From NCBI GenBank assembly GCA_014238335.1, contig JABABI010000067.1:1-38437 (forward strand): a stretch of DNA of 38,437 nt, in the 5' to 3' direction. This DNA is from Fuerstiella sp. GTDB lineage: Bacteria; Planctomycetota; Planctomycetia; Planctomycetales; Planctomycetaceae. The position numbers and the translations under genes were made by a program. The notes under the pieces were generated by a model. That model was given only the letters and a program-made list of their open reading frames with translations. It had not been told where the DNA came from and did not search any database. Positions 9,549 through 18,022 of the stretch are shown here, one piece after another. Numbering within the stretch: position 1 is the stretch's first letter; every line of letters begins with the position of its first letter.

Positions 9549-10472
9549 ATGTCAACTTACATTCGATTCGTACTCGTCGTCCTGTTGTTATCCGGCCAGG
9601 CCGCGATGTTCGGCGACGAACCAGTATTTTCCGGCCCGCAACTCGGCGAAAAGCTACCGCCATTCAACGCTAAAGGCGTTTTTGGTGACCTGGCAGATAA
9701 GGACATCGAGTTGGTTGGGCGGTCTGCGGAGAATCCCGTATTGCTCATTTTCTTCCATGAACGAACCCGTCCGGCGTTCGGCCTGACGAACATGGCGATG
9801 AAGTACGCGGTCAGCAGGAAGAAGGATGGACTGCAGAGCAGCGTGATCTATCTGACCGACGATGCCACGGAAACCCGTGACTGGCTGGGCCGAGTCAAAC
9901 AGAACCTGAATCAGAATGTTACGCATGTCATCTCTTCCGGTGGACTGGAGGGTCCCGGTTCGTATGGCCTGAACCGCAATGTAACGTTGACCGTTCTGGT
10001 CGCCAAAGATGGGAAGGTGACGGCGAACTTCGCGCTCGTCCAGCCAAGCGTACAAGCGGACGGGCCCATGATCCTCAAGGCGATTGTTGATGTCACAGGT
10101 GGAGGAAAAGTTCCGACGATCGCTGAATTAGCTGGTGAACGATACAGTGGCCAGGCACGCATGAAAGGCAATAGCGGCAGCAGTGACGCCAAATTAACAT
10201 CCCTGCTGCGTGCCGTCATTAACAAACAGGCCGGCGAAGCAGACGTCAGAAAAGCAGCGGCAGCGGTCGAAGAGTACGTATCAAAAAACAGGAATGCACA
10301 CCGCGAAATCGCAAGAATTTCCAATACGATTGTCAACAGTGGCAAGCTCTCCAATTACGGTACGGAAACCGCTCAGAACGTTCTCAAACGCTGGGCGAAG
10401 AAATACGGTGCAGCACCAAAAAGCAGCGATCGATCGACCGAAAAACAGAGCACGACCGCGCCGGAAGAATAG
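9549..10472 (+). CDS. Exported thioredoxin-like protein lacking cysteines (paralogue A)
   Basis: A 307-residue protein with a signal peptide (MSTYIRFVLVVLLLSGQAAM) and then a thioredoxin/redoxin-like domain. It opens with VFSGPQLGEKLPPFNA, has a beta-strand NPVLLIFFHERTRPA where a redoxin would have its CxxC, and a later conserved block GPGSYGLNRNVTLTVLVAKD with NFALVQPS. There is no cysteine anywhere, so classical thiol-disulfide chemistry is excluded. The C-terminal 100 residues are a helical extension (VRKAAAAVEEYVSKN) ending in a polar tail. Start: ATG at 9549; a TTG directly before it is in frame but less likely. It is the first intact gene of the five-gene operon and a paralogue of the product at 15127-16002. 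Exact role unknown. Confidence 0.85.
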   Translation: MSTYIRFVLVVLLLSGQAAMFGDEPVFSGPQLGEKLPPFNAKGVFGDLADKDIELVGRSAENPVLLIFFHERTRPAFGLTNMAMKYAVSRKKDGLQSSVIYLTDDATETRDWLGRVKQNLNQNVTHVISSGGLEGPGSYGLNRNVTLTVLVAKDGKVTANFALVQPSVQADGPMILKAIVDVTGGGKVPTIAELAGERYSGQARMKGNSGSSDAKLTSLLRAVINKQAGEADVRKAAAAVEEYVSKNRNAHREIARISNTIVNSGKLSNYGTETAQNVLKRWAKKYGAAPKSSDRSTEKQSTTAPEE

Positions 10473-10553
10473 ACCGGCCGGTCCGTGACGGAACGTTTTC
10501 ATATTCCAGTGCGTCCTGATTGCGTGCAGCAGGTGGCACAAATGGAGCTATTC

Positions 10554-12689
10554 ATGTCGGCATTTGTTCTTCTTATGGCTCTGCTCTCTCCCGGGGACGA
10601 AGCAGCGAATGTCAAAACGAACAGCGTCGATTTCGACAACAGTGTGATTCCCATCCTCACCAAAGCAGGCTGCAACACCGGAGCCTGCCACGGCGCAGCT
10701 GTCGGACGGGGAGGGTTCAGGCTGTCGCTTTACGGGGGCGACCCGGATTTCGATTATCGTTCGATCGTTCTTGAGCTCGAAGGTCGCCGCGTAAATCTGT
10801 CACGACCGGACAAAAGCCTGTTGGTCCTTAAGCCAACAGAATCAATTGAGCACGGCGGCGGAACTCGCCTGGAGTACGAAGGCACTGATGCAGTTCTGCT
10901 CACAAAGTGGATTGCACAGGGCACGCCCCGCGTTCAGAGCGAACGACTCGACCAATTCCACGTCTCGCCCGAAGTTCACGTCGCTGGTCGCGTCGGCGCA
11001 GAATTGCAACTGGAGGCGACCGCCCATTTTACCGGAGGAACGGAGGTTAATGTAACACAATGGACAGTCTTTACCCCCGAGGACGCAGCGGCTCTCACCA
11101 TCGACCCACAGACTGCGACGGCAAGATTGCTGCGTCGAGGCCGTCACATTGTCGTCGCACGCTATCTTGACCGAGTCGTTCCTATTGAAATCATCGTCCC
11201 CCTTTCTGACACAGCGGTTGAAATGGCTGGCGCACCGCGACACAACTTTATCGACGACGAAGTTCTGCAGCTGCTGTCCACACTGCGAATCCCTGTATCG
11301 CAACAGGCAGACTCTCTCACGTTTTTGCGAAGGGCCACTCTGGATTTGACCGGCCGCCTGCCAACGATCGACGGCATCGGCGAGTTTCTGAACGCTTCAG
11401 GCCCGCAGCAGCGGAAACAGTTGATCGACGGGTTACTGAATTCGGCCGAGTTCAACGAATACTGGACGTTGCAGATGGCCAAACTGTTGCGAATTCGTTC
11501 ACAGGCAAAAGACTCCCAGGGAGCATCAACCTATCACAAGTGGCTGAAGAATCAGATCGCCAACGGGACACCGTATGACGAGATGACCCGCGAGATACTG
11601 ACGGCGACCGGGGATACACATGAGGTTGGTCCAGCCAACTTCTATCGCACGGTTGGCGGCGCGCGTGAGCAGGCAGAATTCGCGAGTGAGTTGTTCATGG
11701 GCAATCGCCTAAGATGTGCCAACTGCCACAACCATCCACTCGATCGCTGGACGCAGGATGATTATCACGGGCTTGCTGCCATTTTCGCAAAGCTGGACAC
11801 TGGTCGGGTCATCAAGGTCAACGGTCGAGGCGAAGTCACCCATCCGCGGACGGGTGCCGCTGCGATGGCACGGATTCCCGGTGAGAGATTCCTTGAAGAT
11901 GACTGCGACGGGCGTGAGGCGTTCGCAGCCTGGTTGACCAATCAACAGAACCCGTACTTTGCCAAGGCCTTCGTGAATCGACTGTGGAAGTCCATGATGG
12001 GACGCGGGCTGGTCGAACCGACCGACGATCTTCGAGCGACGAATCCGGCAACCCATCCGGCACTCCTGACTCAACTTGCAGATGACTTCGTCCGACACAA
12101 CTATGATCTGCGACACACTCTGCGAAGAATCGCCTTAAGTGCCGCCTATAGCCGCAGTCCGCAGACGCTTCCGGGAAATCGTGCTGATAATCGATTCTAC
12201 TCGCACGCGCTCAGTCGGCCGCTGCAGCCTGAAGTACTGGCCGACGCCCTTTCTGACATTACAGGCATCGCTGCCCAGTACGGCGACGCACCTTCGGGCA
12301 CACGAGCCGTCGCACTCTTTGACCCCAATATCAAATCTGATGCTCTCGACATTCTTGGCCGCTGCAGGCGGACCGATTCGTGTGAGGCCGACGACCAGGC
12401 GGGGGGCGGATTATCTCGCAAGCTGCACCTGTTTAACGGAGAACTCATCAATCGCAGAAATTCTGATCCGGACAGCCGGTTGGCGAAACTCATCGCTGCC
12501 GGCCGAAAGCCGGAAAAAATCGTCGAACAGTTCTATCAGCTGGCGCTGAGCCGAAATCCTGATGAGAGAGAAAGAACATACTGGACCAAACAGGTTGCCG
12601 CTGCGATCGACGCAGAGCAGCGCCAGGAAATCATGGAAGACTTTATCTGGAGTCTGCTGACATGTCGCGAGTTTGTGACGAATCACTGA
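10554..12689 (+). CDS. DUF1549/DUF1553 cytochrome with bacterial Ig-like domain
   Basis: A 711-residue exported protein. A short signal sequence (MSAFVLLMALLSPGDEAAN) is followed by an N-terminal heme-type motif in the spaced form C40-N-T-G-A-C45-H46 and the RGGFRLSLYGGDPDFDY block. An Ig-like (BIG2-type) segment at about 150-215 (FTGGTEVNVTQWTVFTPED) comes next, then DUF1549 (TFLRRATLDLTGRLPTIDGI) with a second motif C388-A-N-C391-H392 (NHPLDRWTQDDY), and DUF1553 (FVNRLWKSMMGRGLVEPTDD, SRPLQPEVLADALSDITG). Start: ATG 10554 has GGAG 6 bases upstream; ATG 10542 and GTG 10485 are in-frame alternatives. The DUF1501 gene follows 52 bases downstream, the standard partner of this family. Family function is unknown. 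Confidence 0.93.
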   Translation: MSAFVLLMALLSPGDEAANVKTNSVDFDNSVIPILTKAGCNTGACHGAAVGRGGFRLSLYGGDPDFDYRSIVLELEGRRVNLSRPDKSLLVLKPTESIEHGGGTRLEYEGTDAVLLTKWIAQGTPRVQSERLDQFHVSPEVHVAGRVGAELQLEATAHFTGGTEVNVTQWTVFTPEDAAALTIDPQTATARLLRRGRHIVVARYLDRVVPIEIIVPLSDTAVEMAGAPRHNFIDDEVLQLLSTLRIPVSQQADSLTFLRRATLDLTGRLPTIDGIGEFLNASGPQQRKQLIDGLLNSAEFNEYWTLQMAKLLRIRSQAKDSQGASTYHKWLKNQIANGTPYDEMTREILTATGDTHEVGPANFYRTVGGAREQAEFASELFMGNRLRCANCHNHPLDRWTQDDYHGLAAIFAKLDTGRVIKVNGRGEVTHPRTGAAAMARIPGERFLEDDCDGREAFAAWLTNQQNPYFAKAFVNRLWKSMMGRGLVEPTDDLRATNPATHPALLTQLADDFVRHNYDLRHTLRRIALSAAYSRSPQTLPGNRADNRFYSHALSRPLQPEVLADALSDITGIAAQYGDAPSGTRAVALFDPNIKSDALDILGRCRRTDSCEADDQAGGGLSRKLHLFNGELINRRNSDPDSRLAKLIAAGRKPEKIVEQFYQLALSRNPDERERTYWTKQVAAAIDAEQRQEIMEDFIWSLLTCREFVTNH

Positions 12690-12741
12690 TGGGCATAGCC
12701 AACGACCAACAACGAATGATCGTAATAATGGAGACGGTGGA

Positions 12742-14106
12742 ATGAAGTGGAATAATGTTCCTGGGCGAAGATGCGACGGCGTCATGCGGAGAGATCTGCT
12801 GCGTATCGGAGGATTAACGGCCTTCGGTCTGGGGCTGGGCGACCTTTTCCGAATGCAACGTGCGGCCGGGATGGAGCACCAGCCGAACGGCAGGAAACAG
12901 AAGGCAAAATCGTGCATTCTGATTTGGCTGGACGGTGGGCCCAGCCACCTGGAGACGTTTGACCTCAAGCCCGACGCGCCAGCGGAGGTGCGAGGGCCTC
13001 TGAATTCGATCGCCACCAGCATTCCAGGTGTACGTATCAGCGAGTGTCTGCCCCGAACGGCCGCGATGCTCGACAGAATGGCGATCATTCGCTCCATGAC
13101 GTCGCCTCTGGGTGAGCACAATTTCGGAACTCACTACCTGATGACCGGATATAAACCAACGCCAGTACTGGAGTATCCGTCCTTCGGTGCGGTTCTGGCT
13201 CAGGTTCGTACGCAGTCGAACGTCCTGCCACCCAACATTGCACTACCCGAGTTTCGCGTCGGAGGCGGCAATCTCACGGGCGGAGGTTACCTGCCGAGTT
13301 CGACACGCCCTTTTTCAGTCGGCAGTGACCCTGCAAAATCCGACTTCAAGGTTCGTGACCTGAACTTCTACAAGGGCCTGGATCTGACACGACTTGATCG
13401 CCGGCGCCAGTTCGTCAACGCGCTCGACAACTTCGGCAGCCCGGACGAAAAGTCAGGCAACGGCACGGGGGATCCGGATCTTGAACGCGCCTATCGTCTG
13501 CTCACGTCACCTGACGCAAAGAACGCCTTCAAGTTGTCAGACGAACCTCAAAGCGTACGCAGGCGTTACGGCCACAAATCAATCGGGCAATGCTGCCTCC
13601 TGGCACGACGTCTGGTGGAACGCGGCGTTTCCTTTGTGACCGTCAACAACCGTGGCTGGGACACGCACAACAATATGTATACGCGTCTGAAGGAAGGTTT
13701 CACGGGGGCCAAAGTTTCCATTGGACTGATCCCCTCACTGGACCTCGCCCTGTCCGGACTGATCCAGGACCTCAGCGATCGCCGAATGCTGGACGAGACG
13801 CTAATTGTGGTAATGGGTGAATTCGGCCGTACGCCGAAACTGAATACCGCAGGTGGGCGAGATCACTGGCCACGCGTCTTCAGTGCTCTGCTGGCGGGTG
13901 GTGGAGTGCAAAGCGGCCAGGTCATTGGCAGCAGCGATTCAGTTGGTGAAGGCCCGAAAGACCGTCCTGTCACGCCGACCGATCTGGCGGCCACAATTTA
14001 TACGTTATTGGGAGTTGACCCGAAGCATGAGCTCCATACAAAGGACGGCCGTCCGATTCGAGTCGCTCCGTATGAGGCGGAAGTCGTCTCTGAAATAATT
14101 GCCTAG
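12742..14106 (+). CDS. DUF1501 protein, Tat-type signal
   Basis: A 454-residue protein with an RRDLLRIGGLTAFGLGLGDL twin-arginine-like signal starting near residue 16. The DUF1501 signature follows: CILIWLDGGPSHLETFDLKP, then PGVRISECLPRTAAMLDRMA, GEHNFGTHYLMTGY, FVTVNNRGWDTHNN and VVMGEFGRTPKLN near the C-terminal third. The fold is generally regarded as alkaline phosphatase/sulfatase-like; catalytic activity has not been established for the family to my knowledge. ATG 12742 is preceded by a purine-rich GGAGACGGTGGA. It sits between the DUF1549/DUF1553 gene (52-base gap) and the WD40 gene (26-base gap), so it is part of the same transcript. Confidence 0.94.
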   Translation: MKWNNVPGRRCDGVMRRDLLRIGGLTAFGLGLGDLFRMQRAAGMEHQPNGRKQKAKSCILIWLDGGPSHLETFDLKPDAPAEVRGPLNSIATSIPGVRISECLPRTAAMLDRMAIIRSMTSPLGEHNFGTHYLMTGYKPTPVLEYPSFGAVLAQVRTQSNVLPPNIALPEFRVGGGNLTGGGYLPSSTRPFSVGSDPAKSDFKVRDLNFYKGLDLTRLDRRRQFVNALDNFGSPDEKSGNGTGDPDLERAYRLLTSPDAKNAFKLSDEPQSVRRRYGHKSIGQCCLLARRLVERGVSFVTVNNRGWDTHNNMYTRLKEGFTGAKVSIGLIPSLDLALSGLIQDLSDRRMLDETLIVVMGEFGRTPKLNTAGGRDHWPRVFSALLAGGGVQSGQVIGSSDSVGEGPKDRPVTPTDLAATIYTLLGVDPKHELHTKDGRPIRVAPYEAEVVSEIIA

Positions 14107-14132
14107 TCTTGCTAACCAGCTGAAATTATCTC

Positions 14133-15119
14133 ATGCGTCTTCTTCAAAGAATATCGTGCAACAACAGACAGTGGAAAGCCGTGTCGTCCGGCTTGGGCAT
14201 TCGCGCATGCCTTGCCTTGCTGCCTGCGATCGCAGCGGCAGCAGATCCGCCGGTAACCGCGATTGCGTTCGCGCCGGACGGTGAATCTGTGGTTCTTGCA
14301 TCACAGGCCGGTCTGTCCGTTCGTGACTGGCCCGATTTAAATCCGGTAAGAAAGCTCAGCACGACTCTCGTGAATATTCACGACATGGCGTTCTCACCGG
14401 ACGGCAGGTCACTCGCTGTCGCCGGAGGAACTCCCTCAGAAGCTGGCCTGGCACAAATCCTTGCGTGGCCTGGTGGTGTGTCATCATGCGAATTGCACGG
14501 CCACGACGATTCCGTGCTGGCGGTCGCATGGATGAACGACTCAGCGATAGCGACCGCTAGTCTCGACCACAAAATCGTTGTGTGGGACGTGATAACGCGG
14601 CAGCCGATCGAACGACTCAAAGGGCATTCGCGTGGCGTGTCGAATCTGTGTTTTTTGCGCGACAAAGATGTCCTGATCAGCAGCGGACTGGACCAGAATC
14701 TTCGTGTCTGGAATTCTAAATCGGGGAAGATGGTTCGAACACTGAATAATCACACAAAGGAGGTTCACGAACTCGCGTTACGGCCGGCCACCGAGGGGCT
14801 GCCCATGATCGCCTCGGTCAGTAATGATCACACGGTTCGGCTCTGGCAGCCAACCATTGGTCGCATGGTTCGGTTCGCTCAGCTGAGTGCCACTCCTCTG
14901 GCCGTCGAGTGGCTTGCGGACGGCTCCCAGGTCGCTGTCGCCGCAACTGACGGGTACGTCCGGCTGATCGATCCTGATACGGTTGAAGTTTTGCAAACGA
15001 TTCCGGCCGTCAGGGGGTGGGCCTATTCTCTTGCCGTTCATCGCAGCGACGGAAGCCTGTTGGTGGGCGGGCAAAACGGACAACTCAAACGAATCACTCC
15101 CGACTCCTCAAGGCCATAG
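14133..15119 (+). CDS. Exported WD40 beta-propeller protein
   Basis: A 328-residue protein with an N-terminal basic segment and a hydrophobic signal (LGIRACLALLPAIAAAADPP), then about seven WD40 blades filling the rest. Examples are VTAIAFAPDGESVVLASQAG, IHDMAFSPDGRSLAVAGG, LHGHDDSVLAVAWMNDSAIA, LKGHSRGVSNLCFLRDKDVL and a blade ending SNDHTVRLWQP. No catalytic domain is attached, so it is probably a protein-interaction scaffold outside the cytoplasm. It follows the DUF1501 gene by 26 bases and precedes the second thioredoxin-like gene by 7 bases, so translation is tightly linked. WD40 genes next to cytochrome/DUF1501 pairs recur in planctomycetes (general knowledge); the binding partner here is unknown. 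Confidence 0.92.
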   Translation: MRLLQRISCNNRQWKAVSSGLGIRACLALLPAIAAAADPPVTAIAFAPDGESVVLASQAGLSVRDWPDLNPVRKLSTTLVNIHDMAFSPDGRSLAVAGGTPSEAGLAQILAWPGGVSSCELHGHDDSVLAVAWMNDSAIATASLDHKIVVWDVITRQPIERLKGHSRGVSNLCFLRDKDVLISSGLDQNLRVWNSKSGKMVRTLNNHTKEVHELALRPATEGLPMIASVSNDHTVRLWQPTIGRMVRFAQLSATPLAVEWLADGSQVAVAATDGYVRLIDPDTVEVLQTIPAVRGWAYSLAVHRSDGSLLVGGQNGQLKRITPDSSRP

Positions 15120-15126
15120 GTGTCTC

Positions 15127-16002
15127 ATGCGTATCAACCTTGCCATCGCAGTGCTTATTCTTAGAGCTTGTGCAACGGCGGCTTGGGGTTCAGATGAACC
15201 AGACGCGGTGTTCTCAGGTCCGCAGCCCGGAGAAAAGCTAACGGCCCTGAAGGTAACGCTGGCCTATGGAAAAGAAGTGAATAAGACGATCGACCTGGTG
15301 GAGCGGGCAGCCGGAAAGCCCAGTTTGCTGGTGATCGTCAATGGCTCGAATCGCCCTGCCGCCCGATTGACTCGCACCCTGATGAAATTTGCGGAAATGC
15401 ACAAGGAGAACCTATTCGCCGGCGTCGTCTATCTCGACAATGATCAGACAGCCGCAATAGAGCAATTGCAACAAGCTGTAAGCTGGTGGAAAGTCGAGCC
15501 GCCAGTCGGCATCTCGGTCGATGGGGCGGAGGGCCCGGGCAGTTACGGACTGAACAGAAATATCAACATTACAGTTTTGGTCGCCAGCAAAGGAATCGTC
15601 ACCAGCAACTTTGCGCTGGTACAGCCTACGGACACAGACGCGATCAACATTCTTAAAGACGTTGTAACTCTCACCGGTGGTCGAACACCCGATGAATTCG
15701 AAGTACTGTTCCTGAGCGCTCCAATACACAAGCCAGCGACGGCCGGGTGGCACGTCGCTCCGCAGGACGTCGAGCTGCGGCGTCTGATCTGTGCGGCGCT
15801 GACCGCTAAAGATGCACAGTCGGCGTCTTCCGCCGCGGACGCTGTCGAAAAGTACGTCGGTGACGCCCAGAAACGCCAGGTAGCACTTGCCAACGTTACC
15901 GCGATTCTACTCGAGGGACGCACCCGAGCCCGCAGTCATCCGATCACCAAACACCTGCGACAATGGAAGATGAAGTACGACGCCCAGGACCAGTCTCGTT
16001 AG
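15127..16002 (+). CDS. Exported thioredoxin-like protein lacking CxxC (paralogue B)
   Basis: A 291-residue paralogue of the product at 9549-10472. It shares the opening VFSGPQPGEKLTALKV, the strand SLLVIVNGSNRPAARL, the block GPGSYGLNRNINITVLVASK with NFALVQPT, and a helical C-terminal extension (SSAADAVEKYVGDAQK) ending with LRQWKMKYDAQ. The only cysteines are one in the signal peptide and one in the C-terminal helices, so it has no redox CxxC. Start: ATG 15127 lies 7 bases after the WD40 stop and gives a signal peptide (MRINLAIAVLILRACATAAW); an upstream extension to 14983 would overlap the WD40 gene and is rejected. Last gene of the operon. The function must be non-thiol, perhaps binding or scaffolding. 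Confidence 0.85.
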   Translation: MRINLAIAVLILRACATAAWGSDEPDAVFSGPQPGEKLTALKVTLAYGKEVNKTIDLVERAAGKPSLLVIVNGSNRPAARLTRTLMKFAEMHKENLFAGVVYLDNDQTAAIEQLQQAVSWWKVEPPVGISVDGAEGPGSYGLNRNINITVLVASKGIVTSNFALVQPTDTDAINILKDVVTLTGGRTPDEFEVLFLSAPIHKPATAGWHVAPQDVELRRLICAALTAKDAQSASSAADAVEKYVGDAQKRQVALANVTAILLEGRTRARSHPITKHLRQWKMKYDAQDQSR

Positions 16003-16118
16003 AACGACCAAACTGCAACAGGATGTTGCGTACCTGCACGTCACTGCGGGTGCGCACGCGCCGAACCCCCGGAAAAGTGCAGCCTTACCGGTGGCCCCAA
16101 CTCGCTGACTGCTGGTCA

Positions 16119-16997
16119 TCAGGAGTCGTGTTTCCCGAGATCGGCAGCCGCCTTTCGAATAGCAACCGCTCGGGGCACTCCTTTCTTCGCCGGATGTCGC
16201 AGTGCGTGTCGCACGATCCAGCGGCGATTTTTCGTTCGCATCGGGTCATCCGAATTCCTGACCTCTTTCAGCCATTTCCGGCAGACGTCGAAGGCAAATC
16301 CCGGAAGGTCCTTGGCAATATCGCCCAGATGATTCGCAACAGATCGGCGAACATACAATTCAGGATCGTCCTTTAATTCTTCAAGCAGTGGCAATGAAAG
16401 ATTCGGATTCTTCTGGAACTCCCGAAGCCGTATGGCCCAGGGAAGACGCGGCCGAGTGCCTTCACTGACAAGCCGCCGAACGTGTGGACTGGAATCTCTT
16501 GTCCAGCGACTCAGCGTCTTTAGACATTTTTCGCGGTGCTCGACCAGAAACGGTCGAATGCTGTACTCGGCTGTGAAACGCTGAGTCAATTCGTAGTTTG
16601 CCAGCATGCCATGGTCAAAAGACGAAACGCCGTAGTTACCAATCAACTGGGCATGTGGAAGGTAGAAAAACGGCGCCAGGCCGTTGTCTCCTGTCGCCTG
16701 CAGGGGCGGACCAAACGCCCGAATAAGAAGTGGTGCAACGTCGGCGAAGTCCGACGGAAGTTGATCGGCCATGGCATTGGCAATATTCAGCGCCCTGTCT
16801 TTCAGTTCGAGATTTTTCAGGCCGCGTGATGCGCGTAACTTGAATCGTTTTTCATCAAATTGCGGCACAACATCAGACAACGACTCGCTGATCAGTCGGA
16901 CCAGCCGCCGATCCATCAGCTCCTTTAACGGAACTCCACTCTGAATCGCTGATGGTGCCGTGAAACGTTGTGCCGGATGCAGCTTCATGCTGCCCAT
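16119..16997 (-). CDS. DNA alkylation repair protein, AlkC-like HEAT-repeat family
   Basis: A 292-residue cytoplasmic protein without a signal peptide. It matches the AlkC-like (COG4335-type) family: an N-terminal LKELMDRRLVRLISESL helix, the segment GNGL-like DNGLAPFFYLPHAQLIGNYG, FTAEYSIRPFLVEH, the highly conserved SPHVRRLVSEGTRPRLPWAI, and the HEAT-like LKDDPELYVRRSVANHLGDI followed by RRWIVRHALRHPAKKG. Members bind DNA through HEAT-like repeats and excise N-alkylated bases as glycosylases. Start ATG 16997; ATG 16988 is an alternative. It is convergent with the thioredoxin-like operon (116-base gap) and lies 200 bases downstream of the S24 repressor gene on the same strand, so a shared stress response is possible but unproven. 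Confidence 0.9.
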   Translation of the reverse strand: MGSMKLHPAQRFTAPSAIQSGVPLKELMDRRLVRLISESLSDVVPQFDEKRFKLRASRGLKNLELKDRALNIANAMADQLPSDFADVAPLLIRAFGPPLQATGDNGLAPFFYLPHAQLIGNYGVSSFDHGMLANYELTQRFTAEYSIRPFLVEHREKCLKTLSRWTRDSSPHVRRLVSEGTRPRLPWAIRLREFQKNPNLSLPLLEELKDDPELYVRRSVANHLGDIAKDLPGFAFDVCRKWLKEVRNSDDPMRTKNRRWIVRHALRHPAKKGVPRAVAIRKAAADLGKHDS

Positions 16998-17197
16998 GTT
17001 AACCAGTCATCGCGGAAAGTAATCCGTTTCAGCCAAATGCGACTGGGAAACCACTCATGCGGCCTCTGGCAGGGACGATTTGCTTACTTCACCGCCGTGC
17101 TATAACCGCTTCTCCTGTGGTCGCCAGCTGAGTAACCAGCAATTTCAGCGATGGTGAGGGACAATCCTACCAAATCGTTGAAGCAATCAGGCCCAAC

Positions 17198-17785
17198 CTA
17201 TTCGACGCTCGTCCGCACCACGCCCGCCAGCACGCCGCGAATCTCGACCTTGGCGACGGGATATGTCCTGGCCTTCATTTTTCGGTTGGCCGGACTCAGG
17301 ACCACCAGTCGGTCTTTTCTGACGTACCTTTTCAGAGTTGCCTCACCGCCGTCAACGACGGCAACAACGGTCTGTCCGTTCTTTGCCCTGGCCCCGTGCT
17401 TGACAATGGCCATATCTCCATCGTTGATTCCATCCAGAATCATCGAATCGCCCCGAATCTTCAGCATGTAATGGTCACGCGGATCGAATACCAGCGACAG
17501 GTCGAAGGTCTCCACGTTCTCAATCGCTTCGATCGGTGTCCCGGCGGCGATGTTGCCCAGCACACGATACGGCAAGGTCCGATGACCAGCTTCCCCCAGC
17601 GTCAAATCGACATCGGCTCCGAGTGCTTCAGCGATCTTTTTCAGAGTCGCTTCTCCGCACCGCTCTTTGCCGTTTTCGATGTTTGAAATCGACGAAAAAT
17701 GAATGCCGACTTCTTCCGCCAGTGCACGCAAGGTAATACCCCGCGCTTTCCGCAGCTCTCGCAGCATTTGCCCAACCTCGCCCAT
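17198..17785 (-). CDS. XRE-HTH / S24 peptidase repressor (LexA- or CI-like)
   Basis: A 195-residue transcriptional repressor. Residues 5-60 form an XRE helix-turn-helix (LRKARGITLRALAEEVGIHF, SSISNIENGK). Residues 75-190 form an S24 self-cleaving domain with the Ala-Gly cleavage site A81-G82 (NIAAGTPIEA), nucleophile Ser114 (IRGDSMILDGINDGD) and general-base Lys152 (GGEATLKRY). The cleavage-to-Ser spacing of 33 and Ser-to-Lys spacing of 38 are close to LexA (35 and 37), so autoproteolysis after DNA damage is likely (inference). Its ATG overlaps the csrA stop by one base (TAATG), so it is translationally coupled to csrA. It is not the canonical LexA, because the DNA-binding domain is XRE-type. 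The dyads at 18007-18039 are good candidate operators. Confidence 0.92.
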   Translation of the reverse strand: MGEVGQMLRELRKARGITLRALAEEVGIHFSSISNIENGKERCGEATLKKIAEALGADVDLTLGEAGHRTLPYRVLGNIAAGTPIEAIENVETFDLSLVFDPRDHYMLKIRGDSMILDGINDGDMAIVKHGARAKNGQTVVAVVDGGEATLKRYVRKDRLVVLSPANRKMKARTYPVAKVEIRGVLAGVVRTSVE

Positions 17786-17982
17786 TACACAACTCCCATC
17801 GCTTCCATGGTTTGCCTGATGATCTTCTCTGAGTCCGGAGCAATTTCGCCGCGTCGTATGTGTTCCGAACGTGGAGCTTCAATGCCGATCTGACAACCTC
17901 CCGGCCCGGTTTTCAGTATTCGAATGATCGTGTGCTCATTAATGACGATGCATTCTCCTGCCCGTCTTTTCAGGTTCAGCAT
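17785..17982 (-). CDS. csrA: Carbon storage regulator CsrA
   Basis: A 65-residue RNA-binding translational regulator. It aligns over its length with CsrA: MLNLKRRAGECIVINEHTII corresponds to the MLVLTRKxGESIxIxDxI start, followed by GCQIGIEAPRSEHIRRGEIA. The key residues Leu4 and Arg44 of the GGA-binding surface are present. The start ATG at 17982 is chosen because of a perfect AGGAGG 5 bases upstream and the family start; the frame extends to 18012 but the longer form has no support. The stop overlaps the start of the S24 repressor gene by one base. The AGGAGG in its leader could also be a CsrA target (autoregulation), as in other bacteria. Confidence 0.93.
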   Translation of the reverse strand: MLNLKRRAGECIVINEHTIIRILKTGPGGCQIGIEAPRSEHIRRGEIAPDSEKIIRQTMEAMGVV

Positions 17983-17987
17983 ATCAA

Positions 17988-17993
17988 CCTCCT
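17988..17993 (-). promoter_or_regulatory. Consensus ribosome binding site of csrA, possible CsrA autoregulatory GGA
   Basis: The minus strand reads AAAGGAGGTTGAT immediately before the ATG at 17982, a full Shine-Dalgarno with 5-base spacing. It fixes the csrA start and contains GGA, the core CsrA binds. Confidence 0.75.
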
Positions 17994-18006
17994 TTGCTGC
18001 TGAGTG

Positions 18007-18022
18007 ACACAATTTGTTGTGT
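18007..18022. promoter_or_regulatory. Dyad O2, ACACAA-N4-TTGTGT, in the csrA leader
   Basis: A perfect 6-bp inverted repeat (ACACAATTTGTTGTGT) directly downstream of the larger dyad and sharing the TTGTG/CACAA half-site. It lies in the transcribed leader of csrA and may be a second repressor site. Confidence 0.5.
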
